Source: an uncultured Victivallales bacterium
Lineage (GTDB): Bacteria > Verrucomicrobiota > Lentisphaeria > Victivallales > UBA1829
Direction of reading: 5' to 3'
NCBI GenBank assembly: GCA_934661375.1
Contig: CAKUJH010000037.1
Span: forward strand, 1 to 31,043
Length of the DNA: 31,043 nucleotides
The notes under the pieces are model-generated. The model ran no database searches. It saw only the letters and a list, made by a program, of their open reading frames with translations, and was not told where the DNA came from. Shown piece after piece: positions 23,193 to 31,043 of the stretch. How positions within the stretch are numbered: position 1 is the stretch's first letter; the number at the start of each line of letters is the position of its first letter. The translations under genes and the position numbers were made by a program.

Positions 23193-23251
23193 ATAAGTCT
23201 ATTCGCAGTGGGTTTTAAGTAAAGAAAAAAAAGCAAGAGAGTTCAGAGGAT

Positions 23252-23875
23252 ATGTTCAAACAGATATGGACGCCGGATATGATACGGGACATCATTCTTT
23301 CCGCTAACGGGAAGGAACCTTTGAATTCTCATTATTTTTCCACGACTTATCCCAGTGTCTATGCGGCGGCGGAACGTATTTTCGGTTCCTGGGGCAACGC
23401 CATCACTTCCTGCGGACTGGATTACAGTTCCATCCGGAAATACCGCACCTGGACCCGTATGCGCATCATTACCGTAATCCGCCAGCGTTACAAAAACGGG
23501 GAACCGCTGTCCAGCCAGCATATCCAGAATAATTTCAAGGCGCTCTACATGGCGGCGATCCATCGTTTCAAATCCTGGGGTACGGCAATCAAAATGGCGG
23601 GAATTGACTACAACACCATCCGCATACGCCGGAGCATGACAGTGCCGCAGATCAAAGAGGAAATCCAGCGGCTTTACCGCAACGGCGAAGATCTGGCGTA
23701 CTCCAACATGCGCAAGAATCATCAGTATCTTCTGGCTTACGGCATGAAAAAACTCGGCGGCGGCAGCTGGGCGGAAGCCCGGAGAGTCTGCGGCATCACC
23801 GAGAATTTCCGTCTGCCAAAAAGCAAACGGCCGATAAAGAACCGGCTCAAAATGATTCAGGAAAATCTTTTCTGA
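23252..23875 (+). CDS. Protein of three tandem homing-endonuclease-associated-type repeats
   Basis: A 207-residue basic protein made almost wholly of three repeats of about 57 residues (roughly 6-62, 67-124 and 129-186). Each runs W/T-x-x-x-I-x-x-x-I, then NGEPL or a variant, a Y/F-x-x-L/V-Y-x-A-A helix, and SW-x-x-A-x-x-x-x-GI-x-Y. This pattern resembles the homing-endonuclease-associated (HNH-repeat) DNA-binding module that accompanies nucleases. Here no HNH, GIY-YIG or other nuclease motif is present. It may thus be a stand-alone DNA-binding protein or a domesticated remnant. AGAGGAT before the ATG supports the start. It is monocistronic and convergent with the XRE-cupin gene. The family call is by eye. 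Confidence 0.72.
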   Translation: MFKQIWTPDMIRDIILSANGKEPLNSHYFSTTYPSVYAAAERIFGSWGNAITSCGLDYSSIRKYRTWTRMRIITVIRQRYKNGEPLSSQHIQNNFKALYMAAIHRFKSWGTAIKMAGIDYNTIRIRRSMTVPQIKEEIQRLYRNGEDLAYSNMRKNHQYLLAYGMKKLGGGSWAEARRVCGITENFRLPKSKRPIKNRLKMIQENLF

Positions 23876-23909
23876 TTTTCAGCCACCCGGAATTTTGCGT
23901 ATCCGTTTT

Positions 23910-24491
23910 TCAATGGACGGGGAAACGAACAATCATGTACAGTTCCGCCGGTTCATCGGAAGTATTGGACAATGAATGCTCCACATCGCTCTGGTAATCC
24001 AGAAAATCACCTTTGCGGAGGATCGCTTTGTTTTTCCCTGCGGTTACTTCCACTTCACCGGACAGCATGGTCAGAAATTCTTCCGAACCCTCCTGATGCG
24101 GCTGGGAATGATGCTCCGCACCCGGCTGAAGCGTTACCAGATAAAGTTCCAGATCTTCCGCCATCCGGATGGGAGACAGTACCCGGAAACTGGTTCCGGA
24201 GCGATCCGTCGTGAACGAAGTGATCCGGTCCGCCGGATTCAGTTCAAACCGTTTGGTCCGAACCCCCTCGCCTTGCAGCAGTGTTTCGAACTCAACATTC
24301 AGGGCATGAGCGATTTTCCACAGAGTCGCCACGGTCGGATTGACTTTTCCCGATTCGATCTGCGACAGCATGGCTTTGGAAACTCCGCTTGCCGCCGCCA
24401 GCGCATCCTGCGACAGCTGCTGTTTCCGCCGTTCCTTATGCACGTTCACTCCCACGGCGGGGAGTGCCGGTATTTCTCCGCGTTTGTTCAT
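23910..24491 (-). CDS. XRE-family regulator with C-terminal cupin domain
   Basis: A 193-residue transcription factor. Residues about 15-70 are an XRE/Cro helix-turn-helix (LSQDALAAASGVSKAMLSQIESGKVNPTV region). Residues about 110-190 are a cupin barrel (HSQPHQEGSEEF, GEVEVTAGKNKAILRKGDFL, and DVEHSLSN), expected to bind a small effector. This architecture is shared by PuuR- and SutR-type regulators of amine, amino-acid or sulfur metabolism. It follows the radical SAM gene by 40 bases on the same strand and is probably co-transcribed. Its targets are not evident. Confidence 0.9.
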   Translation of the reverse strand: MNKRGEIPALPAVGVNVHKERRKQQLSQDALAAASGVSKAMLSQIESGKVNPTVATLWKIAHALNVEFETLLQGEGVRTKRFELNPADRITSFTTDRSGTSFRVLSPIRMAEDLELYLVTLQPGAEHHSQPHQEGSEEFLTMLSGEVEVTAGKNKAILRKGDFLDYQSDVEHSLSNTSDEPAELYMIVRFPVH

Positions 24492-24531
24492 GATATGACT
24501 CCAAGTTTATTTGATCTGCGGACAGGGACAA

Positions 24532-25494
24532 TTATGCGGGGCGGTAGAACTTGCCGCGGGTTCCTTCTTCCGAAATCACCAGTCCGGCGCGTTCCATCCG
24601 CCGCAGATGCGGTTCTATGCGGTCGGCGGGAATTCCCAGAGCGGAAACCAGATCTTCCGCAGTACAGGGACGGGACCGCACGGTTTTCAGAATCAGTTCA
24701 TTATACTGCGCCACATCGGGATGATCATTCTGCTGCACGGTAACCTGCTGTTTGTGCCGCGCCACGATTTCCACGGGAACAGCTTTGCCGATCACTTCCG
24801 CGATTTTTTCCAGTACGGCGCGGTCGGCGGGATAAACCCAGTCCACTACGCCCGGACGATCCAGCGAATTGAGCTGAACCTTGTCGGGGTGAATCCGGTC
24901 CGCCAGCTGACGGAAGCGTTCCGCAGATTCCATGCTGTCATTGACGCCGGGAACGATGAAGATTTCCAGCCACATGGCGATATGCGGATAACGGCTGCGG
25001 AATGCGCAGAGACCCTCCACCACGGAATGAAGCGTAACGGAAGCATCCTGCCGGTTGATCTTGAACAGTTCCTCTTCCGTGGAGCCGTCCAGCGACGGTA
25101 CAATGAGGCTGACCGGCGCCAGTTCCTCCTGAAGCTGCGGATCGCCCAGCAGCGAGGAATTGGTGATCAGACAGGATTTCAGTGCGGGATAATGATCGTG
25201 AATATGCCGGATGATCCGTCCGATGCCGGAATGGAGAGTCGGTTCGCCGACGCCGGAAAAGGTAACATAGTCGATTTTCGGATGTTTCTCCAGCACGGAA
25301 TCCAGTTCCGCGATGACTGCATCGGTTGGAAAATATTCGCGCCGTTCGCAAGTCAGATGAGTGGTTGCGCCGCATTCACAGTAGACACAGTCCATGGAAC
25401 AGGTCTTGTAAGGCAGCAGGTCAATGCCCAGAGAAAGGCCGAGACGCCGGGACGGAACGGGTCCGAACACACATTTTGTCTTTATTTGCTTCAT
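24532..25494 (-). CDS. Radical SAM protein with C-terminal winged helix
   Basis: A 320-residue protein with the radical SAM iron-sulfur motif CSMDCVYC (Cys32, Cys36, Cys39; CX3CX2C) after GPVPSRRLGLSLGID. FSGVGEPTLH follows as the SAM-binding motif. This N-terminal pattern is that of the COG0731 group of Fe-S oxidoreductases, related to wybutosine-type enzymes but mostly of unknown function. Residues about 250-320 look like a winged-helix domain (TAEDLVSALGIPADRIEPHL, then RMERAGLVISEE), which is unusual for a catalytic protein and suggests nucleic-acid or protein contact. It is divergent from the glycosyl-transferase gene and first in an operon with the XRE-cupin regulator. Confidence 0.87.
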   Translation of the reverse strand: MKQIKTKCVFGPVPSRRLGLSLGIDLLPYKTCSMDCVYCECGATTHLTCERREYFPTDAVIAELDSVLEKHPKIDYVTFSGVGEPTLHSGIGRIIRHIHDHYPALKSCLITNSSLLGDPQLQEELAPVSLIVPSLDGSTEEELFKINRQDASVTLHSVVEGLCAFRSRYPHIAMWLEIFIVPGVNDSMESAERFRQLADRIHPDKVQLNSLDRPGVVDWVYPADRAVLEKIAEVIGKAVPVEIVARHKQQVTVQQNDHPDVAQYNELILKTVRSRPCTAEDLVSALGIPADRIEPHLRRMERAGLVISEEGTRGKFYRPA

Positions 25495-25511
25495 GTTTGC
25501 CAGAAAATCCT

Positions 25512-25540
25512 TTGCATATAAAAAAATTATGTATTATATT
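25512..25540 (+). promoter_or_regulatory. Possible promoter of the glycan operon
   Basis: TTGCAT (25512-25517) and TATATT (25535-25540) are 17 bases apart. The intergenic region is extremely A/T-rich, so other assignments are possible, and it must also hold the minus-strand promoter of the radical SAM gene. Confidence 0.45.
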
Positions 25541-25599
25541 AATATATTACAATATGGTACCGGAATCCAACCGGAAACGATAAAAAAAGGAGAAAAGTC

Positions 25600-26721
25600 T
25601 TGGATTGGGCGCAAGTATACGCGGGAATCTTCATTATGGCACTGGCTCTGTCGCTGATTTTCACACCGCTGTGTCAGCTGCTGGCAGGAAAAACCGGTTT
25701 TCTGGATATTCCCAAACACGAACAGCATAAACTTCATGCAAAATCAACTCCGCTGCTGGGCGGGCTTGCCATGTTCGGAGCATGGTTCCTGACCAGCTGC
25801 GCGGCATTGACGGCTGCCGGGTGTTTTCTGCCGGCGGCAACGGAAAATCTGCTGCGCGGCATTGAAGGGCTGACGGCAATCCGCAAGGAAATCATCACCG
25901 TCGGTATCTGCGCCGCCGCCAGTGTCGCCATGGGAACCATCGACGACAAATATGCGCTGTCCGCCCGGACCAAGCTGATCGGGCAGATTCTGATTGCAGT
26001 GGCGACCATTACCTTCGGCGGGGTGCGGATTTCCCTGTTCTTCAACCATCCGGTCATCTGCTGGACCATTTCCGTTTTCTGGATTGTATTTCTGTTCAAT
26101 GCCATCAACTTCTTCGACAACATGGACGGTCTGGCGTGCGGCACAGCGGCAATCGCGTTCCTGTTCTTCACGGCGGCGGCGATTGTCAACGGACAGTATT
26201 TCGTAGCCTGTCTGGGCGCCTGTTCTGCGGGAACAGCCATCGGATTCTGGTTCTTCAATCATTCCCCGGCATCCATTTTCATGGGAGACGGCGGAAGTCA
26301 TCTGCTGGGGTATCTGCTGGCGGTCATCAGTGCCAGAGTTACCTATTACAACCCGGAAATATCGGCATCGCGCCTGACCGTGCTGATTCCGCTGTTTATT
26401 CTGGCGGTTCCGATTTTCGATACTTTCGCGGTAGTGGTCATCCGGCTGCTGAACCACAAGCCTATTTATGTCGGAGACCATAACCACATCTCCCACCGTT
26501 TCTTCCACATGGGCATGACCCGGAAACGGGCTGTCCTGCTGGTACATCTGCTGTGTCTGATTTCCGGACTGGGCGCCATGCCGCTGCTGTGGGGAGACGA
26601 ACGTTCCTGTTTCATTCTGCTCGCACAGGGCATCACTATACTTCTGCTGCTGACCATCCTGCAATATTCAGGGAAAACGGCTCCGGCGGACAACACCAAC
26701 CCCCAGGGGAACAAATCATGA
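25600..26721 (+). CDS. WecA/MraY-family undecaprenyl-phosphate glycosyl-1-phosphate transferase
   Basis: A 373-residue polytopic membrane protein with about ten hydrophobic segments. It should transfer a sugar-1-phosphate from a UDP-sugar to undecaprenyl phosphate, the first step of O-antigen, teichoic-acid or exopolysaccharide synthesis. Family motifs are present: GTIDDKYALSARTKLIGQ, NAINFFDNMDGLACG (the NxxNxxDGxDGL-type site), SIFMGDGGSHLLGYLL and VGDHNHISHRFFHMG, the His-rich WecA/TagO loop. The last motif favours WecA/TagO over MraY. The start is a TTG at 25600 with AGGAG seven bases upstream; the first ATG lies 12 codons in. The stop overlaps the next gene by ATGA. Confidence 0.92.
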   Translation: MDWAQVYAGIFIMALALSLIFTPLCQLLAGKTGFLDIPKHEQHKLHAKSTPLLGGLAMFGAWFLTSCAALTAAGCFLPAATENLLRGIEGLTAIRKEIITVGICAAASVAMGTIDDKYALSARTKLIGQILIAVATITFGGVRISLFFNHPVICWTISVFWIVFLFNAINFFDNMDGLACGTAAIAFLFFTAAAIVNGQYFVACLGACSAGTAIGFWFFNHSPASIFMGDGGSHLLGYLLAVISARVTYYNPEISASRLTVLIPLFILAVPIFDTFAVVVIRLLNHKPIYVGDHNHISHRFFHMGMTRKRAVLLVHLLCLISGLGAMPLLWGDERSCFILLAQGITILLLLTILQYSGKTAPADNTNPQGNKS

Positions 26722-28877
26722 GTCCTCATATCCAATTTGAAAAAGTCGGCGGCTCCTTGCAGCCGATCGTCCGCACCGCCGCCGATGTCATTGCCCTGCT
26801 GGATCTGCCGCCGGCATACTGGTCCATCACCAGCATTGCCATCGACGCCATTGCCATGGATCCGGAATTTCTGAAATTCATTGATGACGACGACAACGGA
26901 AAAATCCGTGTGGATGAAGTCAAACGCGCCATTCAGTGGATGAAAGACCGCATGAAAAACCTGAACGGAGTCGAAAAAAAATCCGATGTTCTGGTTCTGG
27001 CGGATTTGAACACGGATGCCCCGGAAGCACGGAACATTCTGGATTCCGCCACTCTGGCATTGAAAAACACTGGAATCGCCAACCCGGAAACCATTTCTCT
27101 GGCGGATATCAGCGACCGCAGGAAACTGATTGCCGCCGGGCTTTCCAACGGCGACGGAGTCATTCCGGTCTCCATGCTGGAAGATCCCCGGCTGATTCCC
27201 ATCGCCGCAATGATCGTCAAACTGTTCGGCGCGGTCAAGGATGCTTCCGGAGCGGACGGCTTCAATGAAGACGCCCTGAAGAAATTCACGGCTTCGGCGC
27301 AGGCTTACATCAAATGGATGGATGAGCCCGCCGGCAACCCGGCGATTCTGCCGTTCCAATCCGATACAGGCACGCTCTACAATGCGTATCTGGCAGTCAG
27401 CGAAGCGCTGGACCGCTATTTCGAATCCTGCGCGGCTCTGCGGATGTTCGGCGAAAAGAAAGATACCGCTCTGGATAATCTGCTGGACACCGGAAGCGTT
27501 GCCGACGCCCTGAAAAAAGCACCGGCGGCAATGCCGGATAAATCCAATATCTTCTCCCGCCGTGCGGATCTGAATCCGCTCTGGCGCGACGCCATTGAAA
27601 ATTTCTTCAATCTGGTTCTGCCGGATCAGGATACGCTGTCCGCGGAAGAATGGATTGCCATCAAGAAAAAATTCGCTCCCTTCGGCGCCTGGAAAGCCGC
27701 CAAACCGTCGGATCTGTTCGACGGCGAAGATCATGACATTCTGCGGGCCGCCATCAAAAACAGAATCCCGCAGAAACTTCAGGAAATGATTGATGAAGAC
27801 CGTTCCTGCGCAAAAGAGATCGACGGTTTTGAAGATGTCCGGAAACTGATTCTGTATCAGAAAAACCTGCTGAAATTCCTGAACAATTACGTCAATCTGC
27901 GAATTCTCTTTGCCTCCTCGGTGGACTCCATCCTTCAGGCAGGCATACTGGTCATGGACGGACGCTGTTTCAAGCTGGCGACGCGGGTTGCTTCCATCGC
28001 GGACCACAAAGCTATTGCAACGCGAAGCAACATCTGTACCATGTATATCGACGCCCAGACCGGCAAGAAGGACGCCCTGCGGAAAATGCAGCTGGCGGTG
28101 GCAGTTACCTCCGGCGACATGTATGATCTGTTTGTCGGGAAATACGGTGTTTTCTTCACGCCGGACGGCACGGTATGGGACGCAAAAGTAGTGGATTACA
28201 TTCAGCAGCCGGTCTCCTTTTCCGAAGCATTGAAAATGCCGTTCTACCGTTTTGGAGTCTTCATCGGCAAACAGGTCGATAAATTTTTCTCGGCACAGAG
28301 CAAGGAATTCGAGCAGGGTTTTGACAAAACCATGACGCAGGCGCAGAACTTCAAACCGGCGGCGGTTCCGGCGGCAAAAGTCCAGACTCCGGCGGTCAGC
28401 GGTTCCATGATGCTGATGGGCGGCGGCATTGGACTGGCTGCCATGGGCAGTGCGGTTGCCTTCATTGCCCAGTCGCTGAAAAACGTTTCGTTCTGGAATG
28501 TGCTGGGAGTGTTCCTCGTCATCATGCTGATTTTCGGCGGTCCGATGGTGGCGATTTCCCTGGTCAAACTTTACCGCCGCAACATTGCCGTCTTTCTGGA
28601 AGCCGGCGGGCTTGCCCTCAACAAACGCATGAGACTTTCGCGGGTCATGGGCAAAATCTTCACCGACCGTCCTGCCATTCCCGGAAACAGCCTGGCGGAC
28701 AAAACCGATGTGGTCCGCACTCTTTTCCAGAAACAGCTGGACAGTCTGCCGGAAACAGCCAAATCTTCTTTCCGCTGGCTGAAAATTCTGTTTTGGCTGC
28801 TGTTTGCGGCGGCTTTCGGCGCAGGATGCGGACTGCTGCTCTGGCATTATCTGCTGAACGGAGGATTCGCCGCATGA
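26718..28877 (+). CDS. EF-hand membrane protein of unknown function in a glycan operon
   Basis: A 719-residue protein I do not recognise. Residues 56-67 form a canonical EF-hand calcium loop (DDDDNGKIRVDE: Asp1, Asp3, Asn5, Gly6, Ile8, Glu12), preceded by a helix (DPEFLKFI). A long helical, soluble region follows with few cysteines. Two or three hydrophobic segments occur at about 561-620 (MMLMGGGIGLAAMGSAVAF, VLGVFLVIMLIFGGPMVAI) and one at the very C terminus (690-715). The reading frame is open further upstream to 26553, but the ATG at 26718 overlaps the transferase stop as ATGA and fits the coupling seen throughout the operon. The next gene, rfbC, is coupled the same way. A role in glycan assembly or calcium-linked surface attachment is only suggested by context. 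Confidence 0.8.
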   Translation: MSPHIQFEKVGGSLQPIVRTAADVIALLDLPPAYWSITSIAIDAIAMDPEFLKFIDDDDNGKIRVDEVKRAIQWMKDRMKNLNGVEKKSDVLVLADLNTDAPEARNILDSATLALKNTGIANPETISLADISDRRKLIAAGLSNGDGVIPVSMLEDPRLIPIAAMIVKLFGAVKDASGADGFNEDALKKFTASAQAYIKWMDEPAGNPAILPFQSDTGTLYNAYLAVSEALDRYFESCAALRMFGEKKDTALDNLLDTGSVADALKKAPAAMPDKSNIFSRRADLNPLWRDAIENFFNLVLPDQDTLSAEEWIAIKKKFAPFGAWKAAKPSDLFDGEDHDILRAAIKNRIPQKLQEMIDEDRSCAKEIDGFEDVRKLILYQKNLLKFLNNYVNLRILFASSVDSILQAGILVMDGRCFKLATRVASIADHKAIATRSNICTMYIDAQTGKKDALRKMQLAVAVTSGDMYDLFVGKYGVFFTPDGTVWDAKVVDYIQQPVSFSEALKMPFYRFGVFIGKQVDKFFSAQSKEFEQGFDKTMTQAQNFKPAAVPAAKVQTPAVSGSMMLMGGGIGLAAMGSAVAFIAQSLKNVSFWNVLGVFLVIMLIFGGPMVAISLVKLYRRNIAVFLEAGGLALNKRMRLSRVMGKIFTDRPAIPGNSLADKTDVVRTLFQKQLDSLPETAKSSFRWLKILFWLLFAAAFGAGCGLLLWHYLLNGGFAA

Positions 28878-29446
28878 ACACGATCAGAACACCATTGTCC
28901 GGCGCTGTCATTCTGGAGCCGAAAATTTTCGGAGACGAGCGGGGTTATTTCTTTGAATCCTGGAATCAGAAAGTATGGGAAGCCGCCGGAATCAAAGCGG
29001 ATTTCATTCAGGACAATGAATCGAAATCCCGGTTCGGAGTTCTGCGCGGTCTGCATTATCAGGTCGCACCCTATACGCAGGCGAAACTGGTGCGGGTCAT
29101 TCAGGGGGCTGTACTGGATGTGATTCTGGATATCCGGAAAGGATCACCCTCTTTCGGACAGCATTTTTCCGTGGAACTTTCATCCGAAAACAAACGCCAG
29201 CTCTTTGTGCCGCGCGGATTTGCCCACGGCTTCACCGTGCTGTCCGAAGAAGTGATCTTCGCATATAAATGCGACAACACCTACATGCCGTCCCATGAAC
29301 GCGGCATTGCCTTCAACGACCCGGCACTGGGAATCGACTGGAAAGTCAGACCGGATCATTTCATTCTTTCTCCGAAAGACATGAAGAATCCGCTGTTCAA
29401 GGATGCCGAATATCTGGAATATGAAACGGAGGAAATGCCGAAATGA
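28874..29446 (+). CDS. rfbC: dTDP-4-dehydrorhamnose 3,5-epimerase
   Basis: A 190-residue cupin-fold epimerase that converts dTDP-4-dehydro-6-deoxyglucose to dTDP-4-dehydrorhamnose, the third step of dTDP-L-rhamnose synthesis. Signatures are DERGYFFESW, GVLRGLHYQ (catalytic His), KLVRVIQGAVLDVILDIRKGSP, FVPRGFAHGF and YMPSHERGIAFNDP. The length is that of the family. A longer frame from 28793 is rejected because ATG 28874 overlaps the upstream stop (ATGA). It is coupled to rfbD by another ATGA. rfbA and rfbB are not in the window. Confidence 0.96.
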   Translation: MNTIRTPLSGAVILEPKIFGDERGYFFESWNQKVWEAAGIKADFIQDNESKSRFGVLRGLHYQVAPYTQAKLVRVIQGAVLDVILDIRKGSPSFGQHFSVELSSENKRQLFVPRGFAHGFTVLSEEVIFAYKCDNTYMPSHERGIAFNDPALGIDWKVRPDHFILSPKDMKNPLFKDAEYLEYETEEMPK

Positions 29447-30300
29447 AAGTCATGCTCACCGGTGGACGCGGGATGCTCGGCAGAACCCTTTGCGCCGAAC
29501 TGACCGGATTTGAAGTACTGCCGACCGACCTGCCCGAAGGGGATATTACGTCTCCGGAAGAAATTGACGCCCTGCTGTCCGAACTGAAACCGGACGCCGT
29601 GATTCACTGTGCCGCCATGACTGCGGTGGACCGCTGTGAAACCGAACGGGAAAACGCATACCGGCTCAATGCGTTCGGTACCGGAAATGTCGCGGCGGCA
29701 TGTCATCGGCATCATGTCCGGCTGATTGCCGTTTCCACGGATTACGTTTTCGACGGCGGCGCGGATCATCCCTATTCCGAATTTGACCGGGCGGACGGCG
29801 GACACACAGTCTACGGGCAAAGCAAATTTGCCGGGGAACAGCTGGTGCGGTCGCTGTGTCCGGATCATGTGATTGCCCGGCTTTCCTGGCTGTACGGCGC
29901 AGGCGGACCGAGTTTTGTTCATACGATGGTGCGGCTGGGCAAAGATCCGGCAAAACCGGAATTGAAAGTTGTCAATGACCAGCACGGCAATCCGACCAGC
30001 ACGCTCGCCGCCGCCCGGAAACTGCGCGAAATTCTGCTGCGTCCGGAGCTTGCCGGCACCTTTCATCTGACTTGCGAGGGGGAAGCCACCTGGTTTGAAT
30101 TCGCGAAGGAGATTTTCTCTTTCCTGGGTATCGAAAAACGGATCAACCCGTGTACCACGGCAGAATATCCGGTTCCGGCGAAACGTCCCGCCAATTCCAG
30201 GCTGGACAAAATGATGCTGCGTCTTGCCGGCATGACTCCGATGCCGGACTGGAAAAATGCCCTTCATGAATTTCTCGCGGCGGAATTTCCCGGAAAATAA
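29443..30300 (+). CDS. rfbD: dTDP-4-dehydrorhamnose reductase
   Basis: A 285-residue short-chain-dehydrogenase-type reductase that completes dTDP-L-rhamnose synthesis with NAD(P)H. The nucleotide-binding site is TGGRGMLGRTL (residues 5-15). The catalytic YxxxK is in VYGQSKFAGEQ. The family sequences DVVIHCAAMTAVD-like (DAVIHCAAMTAVDRCE), STDYVFDG and PTSTLAAA are all present. ATG overlaps the rfbC stop (ATGA). It closes the four-gene operon; together with the WecA-type transferase it points to a rhamnose-containing surface polysaccharide. Confidence 0.96.
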   Translation: MKVMLTGGRGMLGRTLCAELTGFEVLPTDLPEGDITSPEEIDALLSELKPDAVIHCAAMTAVDRCETERENAYRLNAFGTGNVAAACHRHHVRLIAVSTDYVFDGGADHPYSEFDRADGGHTVYGQSKFAGEQLVRSLCPDHVIARLSWLYGAGGPSFVHTMVRLGKDPAKPELKVVNDQHGNPTSTLAAARKLREILLRPELAGTFHLTCEGEATWFEFAKEIFSFLGIEKRINPCTTAEYPVPAKRPANSRLDKMMLRLAGMTPMPDWKNALHEFLAAEFPGK

Positions 30301-30314
30301 TCCGGACGCCGGAG

Positions 30315-30343
30315 TTGAAAAAACTGCAATCCCGTGCTATTGT
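30315..30343 (+). promoter_or_regulatory. Probable promoter of the pilT-like gene
   Basis: TTGAAA (30315-30320) and TATTGT (30338-30343) are 17 bases apart, 48 bases before the ATG at 30392. Confidence 0.55.
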
Positions 30344-30391
30344 AGCAGGATAATATTTCAGTGCTAAAAACAAGGAAAAGGAAACAATGAA

Positions 30392-31043
30392 ATGCCGAAT
30401 ATAGATGTATTTTTGGAATTCATGCTGGAACAGCGTGCATCCGACGCCCATTTGAGCAGCAATATGCCCGCCGCTTACCGTATCGACGGCGAAATGGTTT
30501 TCACGGAATCGGAACCGCTGCGGACCGAAGACATTGAAGCCATGGCATTCGAAATCATGCCACAGAGAAACATCGACCAGTTCAAGAAAATCAACGACAC
30601 CGACCTGGCGTATTCCCTGCCGACCGGAGACCGTTTCCGCGTGAACGTGTTCCGCGACCTCAACGGCGTGGGCATCGTCGCCCGACTCATTCCCGCAAAA
30701 ATCCTGACGTTCGAACAGCTGAACCTGCCGCCCGTCGTCGCCAACCTCTGCACCCTGAACAAAGGGCTGGTGCTGGTAACCGGACCGACAGGCTGCGGTA
30801 AATCCACCACTCTGGCGGCCATGATCGACTATATCAACCGAAACCGGACCGACCATATCATCACCATTGAAGACCCGCTGGAGTTTTTGCATAAGAGCAA
30901 GAAGTGCCTGATCAACCACCGTGAAGTCGGGCGTCATACCGAAAGTTTTGCCAACGCGCTGCGCGCCGCTCTCCGTGAAGACCCGGATATTGTGCTGGTC
31001 GGTGAAATGCGAGACTTGGAAACCGTGGAAATCGCGTTGGAAA
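30392..31043 (+). CDS. pilT: PilT-type twitching ATPase, 3' end outside the window
   Basis: The first 217 codons of a type IV pilus retraction ATPase (secretion-superfamily hexamer); the gene runs off the right edge. The N-terminal PAS-like half has RASDAHLSS, typical of PilT and PilU. The ATPase core begins with a Walker A VTGPTGCGKSTTLA, where the usual GSGKST serine is cysteine. IITIEDPLEF and the His-box region REVGRHTESFANALRAALREDPDIVLVGEMRDLET follow. The start ATG at 30392 follows AGGAAAAGGAAA; an ATG at 30387 in another frame stops after five codons. PilT and PilU cannot be separated without the C terminus. A pilus motor fits an organism with many pseudopilin-like proteins, but no other pilus genes are in the window. 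Confidence 0.93.
   Translation, partial: MPNIDVFLEFMLEQRASDAHLSSNMPAAYRIDGEMVFTESEPLRTEDIEAMAFEIMPQRNIDQFKKINDTDLAYSLPTGDRFRVNVFRDLNGVGIVARLIPAKILTFEQLNLPPVVANLCTLNKGLVLVTGPTGCGKSTTLAAMIDYINRNRTDHIITIEDPLEFLHKSKKCLINHREVGRHTESFANALRAALREDPDIVLVGEMRDLETVEIALE

Noticed and set aside
26553..26717. Upstream extension of the EF-hand protein within the glycosyltransferase gene
   Set aside because: It would overlap a conserved gene by 165 bases, while the ATGA junction at 26718 matches the other junctions in the operon.
1..31043. CRISPR arrays, insertion sequences, tRNA or rRNA genes, phage genes
   Set aside because: No short regularly spaced repeats, transposase or integrase motifs, or recognisable RNA genes were seen. 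The 90-bp repeat has no transposase, no terminal inverted repeats and no obvious target duplication.

Overview
The window is a stretch of bacterial chromosome, moderately GC-rich and densely coded on both strands. The style of the genes suggests a Lentisphaerota (Victivallis-like) bacterium or a close relative in the Planctomycetota-Verrucomicrobiota-Chlamydiota group. The pointers are type II-pseudopilin-like proteins with an N-terminal TLIELLVVIAIIAIL segment sitting beside secreted LamG/CBM9/glycoside-hydrolase-like and DUF4838 proteins under LacI/GntR control. This assignment is inference; there is no rRNA or other decisive marker. No tRNA, rRNA, CRISPR array or transposase was seen.

Layout. 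(1) 1-6965, minus strand: a carbohydrate cassette transcribed gntR-like regulator -> pseudopilin-like protein -> secreted LamG protein -> 1314-aa secreted LamG/CBM9/GH-like protein, with a promoter and a GntR-type operator at its head. (2) 7145-8644: a TolC-family lipoprotein, closed by a strong bidirectional hairpin. (3) 8759-10334, minus: a secreted LIM-like/DA1-like zinc peptidase followed by a metallo-beta-lactamase-fold hydrolase. (4) 10458-15495, plus: ptsH-ptsI-uvrA. (5) 15539-21203: a second carbohydrate cassette. A pseudopilin-like protein and a secreted DUF4838 protein (minus) diverge from a LacI regulator and a beta-propeller protein (plus), with two LacI-type operators in the intergenic region. 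(6) 21385-22964: a PmtA-like methyltransferase and a TIM-barrel sugar isomerase/epimerase. (7) 23252-25494: a protein made of three homing-endonuclease-associated-type repeats, then a radical SAM protein and an XRE-cupin regulator on the minus strand. (8) 25600-30300, plus: four genes chained by ATGA overlaps, namely a WecA/MraY-type glycosyl-1-phosphate transferase, an EF-hand membrane protein of unknown function, rfbC and rfbD. This looks like part of a surface-glycan locus. (9) 30392-end: the start of a PilT-type ATPase, cut by the window edge.

The most unusual structure is a 90-bp perfect direct repeat (1-90 and 18690-18779). Copy 1 lies just downstream of the large GH-like gene. Copy 2 lies in the leader of the second cassette, still attached to a decayed stump of the 3' end of a paralogous GH-like gene. 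Read in the direction of the cassette mRNAs, each copy contains a 20-nt perfect complement of the ribosome-binding site and start codon of the second pseudopilin gene (18637-18656). In cis this would form a 20-bp helix hiding that start. In trans, read-through from cassette 1 could silence cassette 2. The window may also be a contig that begins inside this repeat, so an assembly explanation must be considered.
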